DNA of 64,000 bases from Colwellia sp. MB02u-6 (GCF_014077095.1 NZ_JACGVG010000025.1:1-64000), one strand, 5' to 3'; shown: positions 1 through 9,536, counted from the first letter of the stretch. Numbers and translations are program-made. The notes: generated by a model not told the origin, from the sequence alone.

Positions 1-76
1 GGTCATGGATAGTACAATAGGCCATGGATAGTACAATAGGTCATGGATAGTACAATAGATTATGGATAGTACAATA
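1..76 (+). repeat. Four-copy 19-bp tandem repeat ending in the start of the PAS-GGDEF gene
   Basis: Units lie at 1-19, 20-38, 39-57 and 58-76, and each carries ATGGATAGTACAATA. The fourth unit supplies the first five codons of the gene at 62. Because 19 is not a multiple of three, the ATGs at 5, 24 and 43 lie in successive frames, and each opens an eight-codon reading frame that stops at the TAG inside the next unit. The array touches the window edge, so it may be longer upstream. Confidence 0.95.
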
Positions 77-1684
77 CTAGAAAATGCGGTAAAAAAAAGC
101 CAATTAGCCATCGCTTTTTTAAATGCCAAAGGCACTATTACTTGGGTAAGCGAACATTTTAGCACATTGACTAAAATCAATGCAGAAGAAGACAATAATG
201 CCGGTGATATAGACATTGCAGACTTGTTTTTTGTTGATATAAATTGTCAAGAATTTAAAACCGCAATAACCGCTCAACATTCTCAAACTATATTCTGTGA
301 ACCTACTCGATTGAATGGATTAGGTTTAAGCATTCATTTAGGAGAGCTCACGGCTGAGCATCGTATTATGGTGTTGTCTGCACATCATGATAATGCTAAA
401 AAATTGATTGAGCTGGAAACCGATGCGCTAACGGGGTTACTTAATCGTTCTGTTTTTGAAGACTTTTTAAACACAGCAATCACATTAAATGTTCAATTAG
501 ATTGCTCAATCATGCTAGTTGACCTAGACAGATTCAAGCAGGTTAATGACACGCTAGGTCATCCTGTTGGAGATAAATTACTTAAGTTGGTTGCGAAACG
601 TTTTCGTAAATTATTAGGTTCTGATGATAGATTGATCAGGATAGGGGGTGATGAATTCGCTCTAATTTTTAGTAATAAAATGACAAAAGACACCTTGGTA
701 TCCTTAGCTGAAAGAATTATTACATCAGTGAGTAAAACTTTCATTTTGCAAATGCATCAAATAAATATTGGCGCGAGTATCGGCATTGCAATGGTTGATG
801 ATAGTTATTCAAATTATAAAGAGCTTTATCGTCATGCAGATCTAGCCCTCTATGCGTCAAAAAGTAATGGAGGATCGAAAGTATCATTATTTACAACTGA
901 TCTTGAAGTGAGTGCACAGTATCGCCGTGTGATAGAAAATGGCCTGCGACGAGGTTTGGTTAAAAAAGAATTTCGCGTTGTATATCAACCAAAAATTAAT
1001 GTAACCAGTAATAAAGTTGTCAGTATTGATGCGATAGTAGAATGGCATAGTGATGAATTAGGCAAGGTAGATACGAGAGATTTTTATCCTGTGGCTAAGG
1101 ATATTGGGGAGATAAATAAAATTACTTTCTGGGTTTTTGAGCAAGCTTTTAAAGAAACAAAAACTTTGCTCAACACAGCTATTTTATCTTTTAATTTGCT
1201 TGGTGGAGAACTATTAGCCACCAACTTTGTAGCTTGTTTTAACGAACTACTATTAAAATATAAAATAAAACCAACCCATGTTGAATTGATCATTCCTGAA
1301 CAAGAGTTTTTAGACGTTCGTGGCCGTGAAGTAGCTAACGCATTGTCATTATTAGGAATATTAATCTCAATAAGTGATTCTATCACTGGATATGAGTCAC
1401 TGCGCTTTTTAAAAAGGTTGCCCATTTCTCGTATGTGGGTGCACAGAGAATTTATATACGCAAGTGATAAAAGTTCAGATAGCTTAGAAATGATCAGAAC
1501 AATAGCGAATATTGGTGAAATGCTAGGTATTCCTGTTGTGGCACAGGATGTAAAAACTGCAGATGAATTGTCGAAGCTAAAAGATGATGTCTGTCCTAAT
1601 ATTGAAGGTTTTTCCCCCAGCCCATTATTGAATGTAAAACAATTACGAAATTTTTTTACTTCCCATATTAAGCTATTAAAATAG
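62..1684 (+). CDS. PAS-GGDEF protein with a degenerate EAL domain
   Basis: A 540-residue cytoplasmic signalling protein with no membrane segment. An N-terminal PAS-like region (about 1-115) is followed by a GGDEF domain (about 120-280) whose signature reads RIGGDEF, so diguanylate cyclase activity is plausible. The inhibitory RxxD site is not intact: the aspartate is there but the arginine position is glycine. The C-terminal EAL-type domain (about 300-530) has lost its catalytic set. EAL reads DAI, the DDFG region reads SDSITG, and the AEGVE loop reads AQDVKT, so it should be inactive as a phosphodiesterase and may bind ligand or partner. The start is the ATG of the last 19-bp repeat unit. 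A BLUF gene follows closely and may act with it. Confidence 0.85.
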   Translation: MDSTILENAVKKSQLAIAFLNAKGTITWVSEHFSTLTKINAEEDNNAGDIDIADLFFVDINCQEFKTAITAQHSQTIFCEPTRLNGLGLSIHLGELTAEHRIMVLSAHHDNAKKLIELETDALTGLLNRSVFEDFLNTAITLNVQLDCSIMLVDLDRFKQVNDTLGHPVGDKLLKLVAKRFRKLLGSDDRLIRIGGDEFALIFSNKMTKDTLVSLAERIITSVSKTFILQMHQINIGASIGIAMVDDSYSNYKELYRHADLALYASKSNGGSKVSLFTTDLEVSAQYRRVIENGLRRGLVKKEFRVVYQPKINVTSNKVVSIDAIVEWHSDELGKVDTRDFYPVAKDIGEINKITFWVFEQAFKETKTLLNTAILSFNLLGGELLATNFVACFNELLLKYKIKPTHVELIIPEQEFLDVRGREVANALSLLGILISISDSITGYESLRFLKRLPISRMWVHREFIYASDKSSDSLEMIRTIANIGEMLGIPVVAQDVKTADELSKLKDDVCPNIEGFSPSPLLNVKQLRNFFTSHIKLLK

Positions 1685-1721
1685 GAAAACACTAATCAAA
1701 AACTCAATTGAATTAAGCAGA

Positions 1722-2135
1722 TTGGTATACGTGAGCAGCAATAATATACCGACAGAAATATTTGATGACGAAGTTAAAGCCATTCTCAATATTGCTAATG
1801 AATATAATGCAAAAAACAATATAACAGGCGCATTATTATTTAATGGTAGCTATTTTACGCAAGTGTTAGAGGGGTCTTTGGCGGCAATAGAAGAACTTTT
1901 TGAGAAAATTCAGGGGGATACTCGGCATATAGACTGTGTGGCTTTGTGTTGTGAACCCATAGCAAGCCGAACATTTACTAAGTGGTCTATGGCATATGAA
2001 GGCCCTGATACCGTTGAAAAAGCGCAATTTACTTACCTGCTTGAAGACAGCGAAATAACCGATGAATTATTGTCGTTAGATAAACTTTTTGAATTAATTG
2101 TTAGTCATATATCACAAGAAAAAAACATATCATGA
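1722..2135 (+). CDS. BLUF-domain blue-light sensor
   Basis: A short protein consisting of one flavin-binding BLUF domain plus a short tail. Numbered from the TTG at 1722, the photocycle residues are present: Tyr3 in VYVSS, the Asn of NNITGALLF, Gln47 in FTQVLEG, and Trp88/Met90 in TKWSMAYEG. It would sense blue light through FAD and pass the signal to a partner protein, as short BLUF proteins do. The start is uncertain. The same frame is open back to 1680 and encodes IELSR just before the called start, completing the usual R-L-V-Y-V-S first strand, but it has no ATG, GTG or TTG there; an ATT at 1707 is possible. The gene lies 37 bp after the PAS-GGDEF gene on the same strand, so co-transcription is likely. 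Confidence 0.82.
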   Translation: MVYVSSNNIPTEIFDDEVKAILNIANEYNAKNNITGALLFNGSYFTQVLEGSLAAIEELFEKIQGDTRHIDCVALCCEPIASRTFTKWSMAYEGPDTVEKAQFTYLLEDSEITDELLSLDKLFELIVSHISQEKNIS

Positions 2136-2197
2136 ATTATTGATTGTTAGGTACTGATTGTTAATTGTTTACTGCTAAGTATTAACATATAAATATA

Positions 2198-2216
2198 CCC
2201 CCTTACCTAAGGGGTT
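2198..2216 (+). terminator. Possible terminator hairpin after the BLUF gene
   Basis: CCCCTTA and TAAGGGG form a seven-pair stem with a very tight loop, followed by TTATTA. The U tract is weak, so function is uncertain. The rest of 2136-2600 shows no gene. Confidence 0.4.
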
Positions 2217-2459
2217 ATTACAAGCTTAATCACATGTGCACAAATTCTCATACACATTTTCATACAAATTAATATTAATACTCACTTCTGTTTTTTCAGA
2301 GTCACTGTTTTTAAATATACTCCTTCAATTACGTCTTAAATATAGCGATGTTAATTAACTATCTGAAAATAATATATTATTTATGGTTTTCGGGTGTTTT
2401 TTTGGTACAGGTCTTAGTTTTTCATGTTGCTATGTCTATGTTAGTCTGATATATCTTAG

Positions 2460-2516
2460 TTTATTCAGTTACAATTTATTCAGTTACAATTTATTCAGTT
2501 ACAATTTATTCAGTTA
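2460..2516 (+). repeat. 15-bp tandem repeat, 3.8 copies
   Basis: The unit TTTATTCAGTTACAA is repeated without change at 2460-2474, 2475-2489 and 2490-2504, with a partial copy to 2516. It lies about 85 bp upstream of the start of the GAF-EAL gene, within the probable promoter region. Confidence 0.95.
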
Positions 2517-2600
2517 AAGGATTAAACGTTACTAAGAATAATTTGCACTAATCTCATTATTATAGTGAGGTCAAATCGTTCAATACGGAGAGTAAATACG

Positions 2601-3845
2601 ATGAAAAGTGAGCCTGTCGACGGGCTGTTTCAATGCCTTGTATCGACAAAAGAAATAGATGATTGTGACAGCGTTAAGAATAAGTTGAATAAACTACTGT
2701 CAATTGTTCGCAAACATCTCGATATGGAAGTTGCCTTTATTTCAAAGTTTATCAACAAAGACCGCGTATTCGACATTGTTGATACTAAAAATGAGATGTT
2801 GCCGATAAATGTTAGTGATTCAGACCCAATAGAAGAAACCTATTGTGCAAAAATAGTCGATAATGTACTGCCAAATATTATTCACAACACAAAAAAAAAT
2901 GATATAACTAGTAAGTTGCCAATTACTGACAAGTTGTCGATTGGCTCATACATAGGTGTGCCAATAAAATTATCTACAGGTGAAATTTACGGTACCTTTT
3001 GTTGTTATAAAAAGTCACCAGATGACACACTGAATCAACGGGATCTGTCTTTTTTAAACGCTATTGCCGATATTGCCAGTGAATTAATTGAGAAAAATGT
3101 TGAAACAGAGTTCAGTCATAACGAAATGAAAGCAAAGATTACTTCGGTGCTAAAGCAAAACAAAATTAATATTCACTACCAGCCTATTTTTAATCTTCAG
3201 AGTAACAAAATTATAGGTTACGAATCGCTTTCTAGATTTAACACGATCCCTTATGAATCACCTGATATTTGGTTTGCAGACGCATCCCAAGTTAATTTAG
3301 GTGAAGAGCTTGAAATCTTGGCGATTAAAAGTGCAATTAAAGGCATTAATGAATTTAATCTAGATACATATATTGCTATAAATGCCTCACCGGCATATGT
3401 GTTAAATGGAGCGGTAGCCCGTGCCTTACAGGGGATAAATTTGGAACGCATTATTCTAGAGATTACCGAACATGCACCGATTAAAAACTACCCTGATTTT
3501 CGTAAGGCATTGGAACCGCTTCGTAAGCAGGGACTACGCATTGCTATCGATGATGCGGGTTCTGGCTACTCTAGTTTCCAGCATGTTCTGGAGCTTGAAG
3601 CTGACATTATTAAACTAGACATTACACTGACCCAAAACATTAACTCCAACCATAGAAAATATTTGCTAGCAACCGCACTATGCGCATTCTCTAAATCGAT
3701 AAATTGCAGTATTATTGCCGAGGGTGTAGAAACGGTGGAAGAGTTGAATTCACTCAGAGAATTAGGTGTCGATAGCGTACAAGGATATTTACTTGGCCGG
3801 CCAATGCCGATTAAGGATGCTGTATCTTATGTCAAAGTTTTTTAG
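2601..3845 (+). CDS. GAF-EAL cyclic-di-GMP phosphodiesterase
   Basis: A 414-residue protein with an N-terminal GAF domain (about 20-170) and a C-terminal EAL domain (about 185-410). The catalytic set looks complete: the EAL glutamate in YESLSRF, Asn in INASP, Glu in EITEH, the aspartate pair in IDDAGSGYSS, Lys in IKLDIT, Glu in AEGVET and Gln in VQGYLLGRP. It should hydrolyse c-di-GMP, with the GAF domain as sensor. The ATG at 2601 is preferred because CGGAGAG lies just upstream; an in-frame GTG at 2565 would add 12 residues with no better ribosome site. It faces the same way as the GGDEF and BLUF genes but is separated by 465 bp. Confidence 0.87.
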   Translation: MKSEPVDGLFQCLVSTKEIDDCDSVKNKLNKLLSIVRKHLDMEVAFISKFINKDRVFDIVDTKNEMLPINVSDSDPIEETYCAKIVDNVLPNIIHNTKKNDITSKLPITDKLSIGSYIGVPIKLSTGEIYGTFCCYKKSPDDTLNQRDLSFLNAIADIASELIEKNVETEFSHNEMKAKITSVLKQNKINIHYQPIFNLQSNKIIGYESLSRFNTIPYESPDIWFADASQVNLGEELEILAIKSAIKGINEFNLDTYIAINASPAYVLNGAVARALQGINLERIILEITEHAPIKNYPDFRKALEPLRKQGLRIAIDDAGSGYSSFQHVLELEADIIKLDITLTQNINSNHRKYLLATALCAFSKSINCSIIAEGVETVEELNSLRELGVDSVQGYLLGRPMPIKDAVSYVKVF

Positions 3846-3943
3846 CATTTCAAACATAGTAACCACATACTCGAGTTAGAATTTTTTTAATAGATAGCAA
3901 TAAAATTTTGTCAACCTGATGTATGTTGTTACTGAGATAGATG

Positions 3944-3973
3944 AAAAATGGTACGCAAAAGTGGACCATTTTT
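3944..3973. other. Inverted repeat in the gap 3846-4612
   Basis: AAAAATGGT and ACCATTTTT form a perfect nine-pair stem around a 12-nt loop, about 100 bp after the EAL gene. It could be a weak terminator or an insertion-sequence scar. Just after it, TTTATGTGCTGT occurs twice in tandem. No coding gene is visible in 3846-4612. Confidence 0.45.
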
Positions 3974-4208
3974 ATGTGCTGTTTTATGTGCTGTTAAGTC
4001 AGTCAGAAATCAATCTCACTAACTTTATGATCATTACCACGGGTTAAAAATAACCAATTATTGCTTAATAATATGCTGCTACGTAGTTCTACGGATTACA
4101 TCTACGTATACGGGGACGGGTTTACTAATACCTTGAAGTTGTATTCTTAAATAGATGTAATTCATTAGTATAATGCAGAAAAAATTAACCAGATAGCTAG
4201 GGACGGTG

Positions 4209-4264
4209 ACGCCGGCAGCCGTCGAGCGACTCGCTAACGCCGGCAGCCATCGAGCGACTCGCTA
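4209..4264. repeat. 28-bp GC-rich tandem duplication
   Basis: Two 28-bp units (4209-4236 and 4237-4264) differ at a single base. Each begins ACGCCGGCAGCC and ends GAGCGACTCGCTA. They are far more GC-rich than the surrounding intergenic DNA, which suggests a small dispersed or imported element. Confidence 0.9.
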
Positions 4265-4612
4265 ATATTAATATCGCTACTTACATCTAGTCTGGAAAAT
4301 CAATATTTACTCTGATTTATTTTCGCTGTACACCACAAAATCATAAGTTTAATGAGAGTGTTATTAGTCTAGCTGAACCTGCATCCATGCAGGTAACATA
4401 TGAACAGTCCATTTTTTAAGTCAATAGGATAATTGAGTTTAGTTGACCAATTTGACTCATTAAGTGTTGTACTTTTTCATGAGGGAAAATGAATCAATAT
4501 AAGACATGAAATTTAGTCAGTAGTTATTCTATTTATAAATTTTGTAAGCTTTTTTTTTCATTTTAGTCCTTAAAAGTGAGGCGATAATTAATCAACTTGG
4601 TCAGTAGGCTGA

Positions 4613-5572
4613 TTAAGCATCCACTTTTTGTTTAACATTATCATTCTCATTGTTATTAGTTGCTAGCGCTTTTAAAGATTGATAAAGCGTTTCTTCTTCT
4701 GCTGACAAGATTTTTGGAAAAATAATCTTTAACTTTACAAAAAAGTCTCCAGCAATTTTACTGGGTAAGCCACGGCCTTTTAAACGCATTTTGCTGCCGC
4801 TACTGATCAGTTTTGGTAAGGTTAAATCAATAGGGCCGCTAGGTGTTGGCACTTTCACTTTTTCACCTAAAGCTGCCTGCCATGGGCTAATACTAAGTTC
4901 AGTGGTTATATCAGCGCCTTCAACCACATATAAAGGGTTTGGGTTAAAGCCAATTTCAAGATACAAATCACCATTTTTTGCACCACCAGTACCTGCCTGA
5001 CCTTGCTTTTGCAAACGAATTTTTTGACCTGGTTTGATGCCTTTTGGAATGCTAACTTTTAAGGTCCGATCTTTATTTTGCATCCTTCCATGTTGATTAA
5101 CAACTTGATCTTGTAATGTAAAATTACGGGTTGCGCCGGTGTAAGCATCTTGCAAATCAATCAATATCTTTGCATTGCTATCTTGCCCTTGCATTGATTG
5201 ACGACCTCGCGAGGCCTGTTGACCCGCACCAAAACCGCCACCAAATAAGGATTCAAAAAAGTCGCTAAAATCACCTTGTTCGCCAGTATTACCCTGGCCT
5301 TGATGATATTGGTCTTGCCAACTAGGCGGTGGTGTAAATCCTGATTGGCCAGCCTTCCAATTACTGCCCAGTTGATCATATGCGGCGCGTTTTTCTTTAT
5401 CGCGTAATACTTCATAAGCTTCATTGATGTCTTTAAAACGAGTCTCAGCATTTTTTTCTTTACTGACATCAGGGTGAAACTTGCGGGCTAATTTGCGATA
5501 TGATGTTTTAATTTCGTCTTGGGACGCGGTTTTATCAACGCCCATAATTTTATAATAATCTTTATAATTCAC
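4613..5572 (-). CDS. cbpA: CbpA-type DnaJ-class co-chaperone
   Basis: A J-domain protein of about 319 residues that stimulates DnaK; CbpA also binds curved DNA. The J domain occupies about 1-70, with the HPD tripeptide in KFHPDVSK. A Gly/Phe-rich linker (GGGFGAGQQ region) and two C-terminal substrate-binding subdomains follow; there is no zinc-finger cysteine cluster, which separates CbpA from DnaJ. The start is set at the GTG at 5572 because AGGAGGT ends four bases before it. The ATG at 5587 would place that ribosome site inside the coding sequence. No cbpM modulator gene follows. Length and order of domains fit E. coli CbpA. Confidence 0.88.
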   Translation of the reverse strand: MNYKDYYKIMGVDKTASQDEIKTSYRKLARKFHPDVSKEKNAETRFKDINEAYEVLRDKEKRAAYDQLGSNWKAGQSGFTPPPSWQDQYHQGQGNTGEQGDFSDFFESLFGGGFGAGQQASRGRQSMQGQDSNAKILIDLQDAYTGATRNFTLQDQVVNQHGRMQNKDRTLKVSIPKGIKPGQKIRLQKQGQAGTGGAKNGDLYLEIGFNPNPLYVVEGADITTELSISPWQAALGEKVKVPTPSGPIDLTLPKLISSGSKMRLKGRGLPSKIAGDFFVKLKIIFPKILSAEEETLYQSLKALATNNNENDNVKQKVDA

Positions 5573-5587
5573 ACTGACCTCCTGCAT

Positions 5588-6343
5588 ATATGGTATTTGC
5601 AGATAATTTTTTAAGTTAGCTTTGATAAATAATTTTAGTAGATAAAGTCGCTGAGTATCAATCCAAGGTTAAAATAACCCACAATTAATTTTAGCTAAGC
5701 CAATCTGATAGATTCATTATAATAACAAATGAAATGTACGAATGTCAGTAATATGACACTGCTAGCAAATATAAGCTTTACGCTGTGTTGTTTCGTGCTG
5801 CTTTAAGCGAGAACTTTTAGTCATGAGTATTAGACATAACTTTTTGCTAAAAATCATATTAGGTTATAAGTTATTCATATATTTCAAACAACTAAAAAAT
5901 CAATGAATAAAGTAATAGCCTAGCTGAGTAAGAAAGCTAATACTCTTGGATACTTGTTAAAGTGAAAACAACAAATTATGGCTTAAGTACTTTGTTGCTA
6001 TTTATCAGCGTAAATTTATATCAGTCAAAGGCAGGTTGTAAGCTACTTATATGGCAGATGCTTTATGTTGTTAACTCTTACCCTACTAAGATCACACTAA
6101 GCCAATCGCTATAAAACTAAACGATCACGCGTTGTTTATAAAATAATCACTTAAAAGTGAGATTTCGATGGGGGTCTGAGCATTAATACTGTATAATGCG
6201 CGGCTTTATTATGGTGGCTAAGCATTTGTCTATTGATACATTTAGCTTGGTTATCCAAAATTACAGTATTAACTATCACTTTAAAACCATCTGTTAGCAC
6301 TTACTAGTTAATGAGTCTAGTTAACGGAAAATAGGAATATCTT
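5588..6343. other. Gene-free interval
   Basis: About 750 bp between the divergent cbpA and ybiT genes. I see no credible reading frame or RNA gene. It should contain both promoters; the best candidate element is the TATAAT at 6192. Confidence 0.6.
6192..6197 (+). promoter_or_regulatory. Candidate -10 element for ybiT
   Basis: A perfect TATAAT followed by GCGCGGC lies about 150 bp before the ybiT start. No convincing -35 hexamer stands at the usual distance, so this is a weak call. Confidence 0.35.
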
Positions 6344-7948
6344 TTGATCACTACATCGAACATTACAATGCAATTTGGCGCAGAGCCGTTATTTGAAAAC
6401 ATTTCGGCTAAATTTGGCAACGGTCACCGCTACGGTTTGATCGGCGCAAATGGCTGTGGCAAGTCTACATTTATGAAGATACTTAGTGGCGACTTGGTGC
6501 CAAGCTCAGGTAATGTATCGGTAAGTACAGGTAATAAAGTTAGTACTTTGGGCCAAGATCAGTTTGCTTTTGAAAAACATAATGTTATTGATACTGTGAT
6601 CATGGGTGATATGCCGTTATGGAAAGTTAAGCAAGAAAGAGATGCTATTTACGCACAAACTGAGATGAGCGAAGACGATGGTATGCGTGTTGGTGACTTA
6701 GAAAGCCAATTTGCAGAAATGGATGGCTACACGGCAGAAAGTCGCGCCGGTGAAATCTTATTAGAAGCTGGTATTGATGAGTCTTTTCATTACGGTTCAA
6801 TGCAGCAAGTTGCGCCAGGTTGGAAATTACGTGTGCTACTTGCACAAGCCTTATTTGCTAACCCAGACATTTTATTACTTGATGAGCCGACCAACAACTT
6901 GGATATTCATACTATCAGTTGGTTAGAAGGTGAGTTGAACAAGCGTAAATGCACCATGATTATTATTTCGCATGATAGACATTTTCTTAACTCTGTCTGT
7001 ACACATATGGCTGATATTGACTATGGCGAACTACGTGTTTATCCAGGTAACTACGAGTTTTATTTGGCACAATCTGGTTTATTACGTGAACAGTTATTAG
7101 CGGGTAATGATAAAAAAGTGGCTGAAATTGCTGAACTACAAGACTTTGTTAACCGTTTTGGTGCTAATGCTTCAAAAGCGAAACAAGCCAGTTCTCGAGC
7201 TAAGAAAATGGACAAAATTAAACTGGATGATGTTAAGTCATCAAGTCGTATTACACCTAAAATTGCTTTTGCTCCAGGTAAAAAAATGCACCGTCAAGCT
7301 TTAGAGCTTGAAAACTTAAGTCACGGTTTTGATGGCGAGCTATTATTTGAAAAAGGTGACTTATTACTAGAAGCCGGCGCTAAGTTAGCTATTATTGGTG
7401 AAAATGGCGCAGGTAAAACTACCTTGTTACGCTGTCTAATGAACGAGTTAGAGCACGTTGAAGGTGTGGTTAAGTGGTCTGAAAATGCATCTGTGGGTTA
7501 TTGCCCACAAGACAGTGGTTCATTTTTCGATAATGACTTAACGCTAATGGAATGGATGTCACAATGGCGTAGACCTTGTCACAACGACTTAAGTGTTCGT
7601 GGCATGTTAGGTCGTATGCTATTTACTGACGACGATGCTAATAAAAAAGCCCGTAACTGTTCAGGTGGTGAAAAGAACCGCTTGTTATTCGGCATGTTAA
7701 TGATGGCTGATATCAATGTATTGATCATGGATGAGCCAACTAACCATATGGACATCGAAGCGATTGATGCGTTAAATAATGCTTTGAAAGATTTCGAAGG
7801 TACATTAATTTTCGTCAGCCATGACCGTGAATTTGTTTCAAGCTTAGCGACCCGTATTATTGATATTAAAGATAAAAAATTAGTTGATTTTCAGGGCTCA
7901 TTAGATGAATACCTTGATAGCCAAGTTCAAGTGAAAAAAATCGCTTAG
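6344..7948 (+). CDS. ybiT: ABC-F family ATPase YbiT
   Basis: A 534-residue cytoplasmic ABC-F protein with two nucleotide-binding domains and no membrane part. Such proteins act on the ribosome E site rather than in transport. Domain 1 has Walker A GANGCGKS and Walker [12 protein letters not shown], with the non-canonical signature region APGWKLR characteristic of YbiT. Domain 2 has Walker A GENGAGKT, signature CSGGEKNR and Walker [12 protein letters not shown]. The start [12 protein letters not shown] lines up with E. coli YbiT. The start codon is TTG, preceded by TAGGAAT. The gene appears monocistronic; the next gene is about 320 bp away. Confidence 0.93.
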   Translation: MITTSNITMQFGAEPLFENISAKFGNGHRYGLIGANGCGKSTFMKILSGDLVPSSGNVSVSTGNKVSTLGQDQFAFEKHNVIDTVIMGDMPLWKVKQERDAIYAQTEMSEDDGMRVGDLESQFAEMDGYTAESRAGEILLEAGIDESFHYGSMQQVAPGWKLRVLLAQALFANPDILLLDEPTNNLDIHTISWLEGELNKRKCTMIIISHDRHFLNSVCTHMADIDYGELRVYPGNYEFYLAQSGLLREQLLAGNDKKVAEIAELQDFVNRFGANASKAKQASSRAKKMDKIKLDDVKSSSRITPKIAFAPGKKMHRQALELENLSHGFDGELLFEKGDLLLEAGAKLAIIGENGAGKTTLLRCLMNELEHVEGVVKWSENASVGYCPQDSGSFFDNDLTLMEWMSQWRRPCHNDLSVRGMLGRMLFTDDDANKKARNCSGGEKNRLLFGMLMMADINVLIMDEPTNHMDIEAIDALNNALKDFEGTLIFVSHDREFVSSLATRIIDIKDKKLVDFQGSLDEYLDSQVQVKKIA

Positions 7949-8270
7949 TGATAAAGAATTAGCGAATGTAAGTAAAAATACTTTTATTAACAGCTAGTTG
8001 ATTAGAGCAAGGTGCAGCGAATGTACCTTGCTTCTTAGTTTAAAAACCGGTCAATTTAATGAATAAATTTTTGTTAGCCTACGGTCAGCGTTATTATTGC
8101 AACTAGTCTAATTTACATTAGCTTAGAAAGTGCCAGTTACTTTTTTAAAAGCATCTTAACAAGTTCTTAAAAACTACCTCAACAAGTTATCTAGCAGCTT
8201 CATGTTAATGCCTATCCGATTTTTTTAATTGTCTTGTGACTCTGAAAGCCGACGCTAATGCTAACGCATA

Positions 8271-9017
8271 GTGTTATTATCAGGCATATTTTATTTGATA
8301 CAGCATAATGTTAGCTTGCCCTCCTATAGCAGAATATCGTTGAGCTTAGTTCAATCGATTCTGCTCGATGATGACTTGTCACTATTTGAATCAATCGCGA
8401 ATAAGCTTGTTGATAAAGGTTACAGTATCAGTCTTGATGCTTTACCTAAAAATTTGACCACTTCGCTATTGCAACAGATCAACGAATTAGCGGATGAAAA
8501 TTTTAAACGTGTGGGTATTGGCCGAGCTAAAGATCATGTTATTAATGATGCTATTCGCACGAATGAAGTTTGTTGGATAACGGGTAATACCCAAGCTAGC
8601 GGTGCTTGGATTAAATGGGCAGGGTCACTGCAAAATTATTTAAACAAGCATTTTTTTTTAGGCTTGTTTTCTTTTGAAAGTCATTTTCCCCATTACGGTA
8701 AAGGCGACTTTTACAAGCTACACAAAGATGCTTTTAAAGGTGAAGATAATCGTGTGCTATCTGTGGTGGTGTATCTTAATCAAGATTGGTCACTTGAAGA
8801 TGGTGGTGAATTGATCATTTACCCTGAGCAAGACTTTGACTCTGGTATGATTGCCGGCAATAAAATAACGGTAATACCCCATGTTGGTACTATTGTTTTA
8901 TTTTTAAGTGGAGAGTTTCTTCATGAAGTGTTACCAGCTTTACGCGGTCGTTATGCTATTGCAAGATGGTTTCGATTAAATACCAGTATCGCTAATAACA
9001 TTGATCCGCCAAGCTAA
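8271..9017 (+). CDS. 2-oxoglutarate/Fe(II) oxygenase, prolyl-hydroxylase type
   Basis: A soluble dioxygenase of up to 248 residues. The iron ligands are visible as HxD in KLHKDAF (about residue 150) and the distal His in FLHEVLP (about 218); the Arg in RYAIARWFR would bind 2-oxoglutarate. The double-stranded beta-helix pattern resembles the SM-20 / EGL-9 prolyl hydroxylases, so a protein substrate is possible but unknown. The start is unsure: the GTG at 8271 has no clear ribosome site, and an in-frame TTG at 8340 would give 225 residues beginning near the conserved part. The gene at 9063 follows after 45 bp and may be co-transcribed. Confidence 0.78.
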   Translation: MLLSGIFYLIQHNVSLPSYSRISLSLVQSILLDDDLSLFESIANKLVDKGYSISLDALPKNLTTSLLQQINELADENFKRVGIGRAKDHVINDAIRTNEVCWITGNTQASGAWIKWAGSLQNYLNKHFFLGLFSFESHFPHYGKGDFYKLHKDAFKGEDNRVLSVVVYLNQDWSLEDGGELIIYPEQDFDSGMIAGNKITVIPHVGTIVLFLSGEFLHEVLPALRGRYAIARWFRLNTSIANNIDPPS

Positions 9018-9062
9018 TGTAAAAAATAAAGTCATGTAATATAAGGTTATGAGGAATTGTAA

Positions 9063-9536
9063 TTGCCAAAATTGAAGAAAAAGCTACATGTAATGAGTGA
9101 ACTAAGTGATATTAACCAAGAGTTACTGCCTTTGAAGGCATTAGCCGATAGAGAATTAGCCTCTATTTATGGTTTAACTGGAATGGTGTACACCCCACAT
9201 ATCGATGTGTATATGCAGGTGAGCATAAAAAAAGCTGAGATATTGGTTTGCTTGAAAAATCAGCAACTTTTGCCGGTATCAGAGGTAGAACTTATTACTG
9301 CTGAGTTAGACATTTTGCATAAAAGAGCCAGAAGCAATGCTGTTTTTGAATATCAAGGCAAGCAATATAAGCGCCGATTTTCGCCATTAAAACTCAGTAA
9401 GTCAGGTAAAAATGTTCAAAGGTGGGCAAAATTTTGGCTGCTAGAATTACCTAATGGCAAAGTGGATCCAAACTGGGAGCGGCAAGTGCGAGAAATTTGG
9501 CCAAGCTACTTTCTTATTAGAGCCATTAATATGTAG
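9063..9536 (+). CDS. Uncharacterised protein
   Basis: A 157-residue soluble protein that I do not recognise. It starts with TTG, preceded at good spacing by GAGGAA; an ATG 30 bases further in is the alternative. The N-terminus is Lys-rich (PKLKKKLH) and the middle is mixed charged helix. The C-terminal half is basic and aromatic (YKRRFSP, WAKFWLLELP, WPSYF). There is no signal peptide or membrane segment. It follows the oxygenase gene closely, so the two may form a small operon, which is inference only. Confidence 0.65.
   Translation: MPKLKKKLHVMSELSDINQELLPLKALADRELASIYGLTGMVYTPHIDVYMQVSIKKAEILVCLKNQQLLPVSEVELITAELDILHKRARSNAVFEYQGKQYKRRFSPLKLSKSGKNVQRWAKFWLLELPNGKVDPNWERQVREIWPSYFLIRAINM

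Noticed and set aside
61-62. Upstream mini-ORFs as an attenuator leader peptide
   Set aside because: The eight-codon peptides have no run of regulatory codons and no terminator hairpin follows; re-initiation is a simpler reading.
1084-1692. A 202-codon open frame on the minus strand
   Set aside because: It is the antisense of the EAL domain of the well-supported gene at 62; the product has no domain and is Ser/Lys/Ile-biased as shadows are.
4209-4264. GC-rich duplication considered as an attachment site or a tRNA piece
   Set aside because: No cloverleaf pairing, no integrase gene and no flanking prophage genes are visible.
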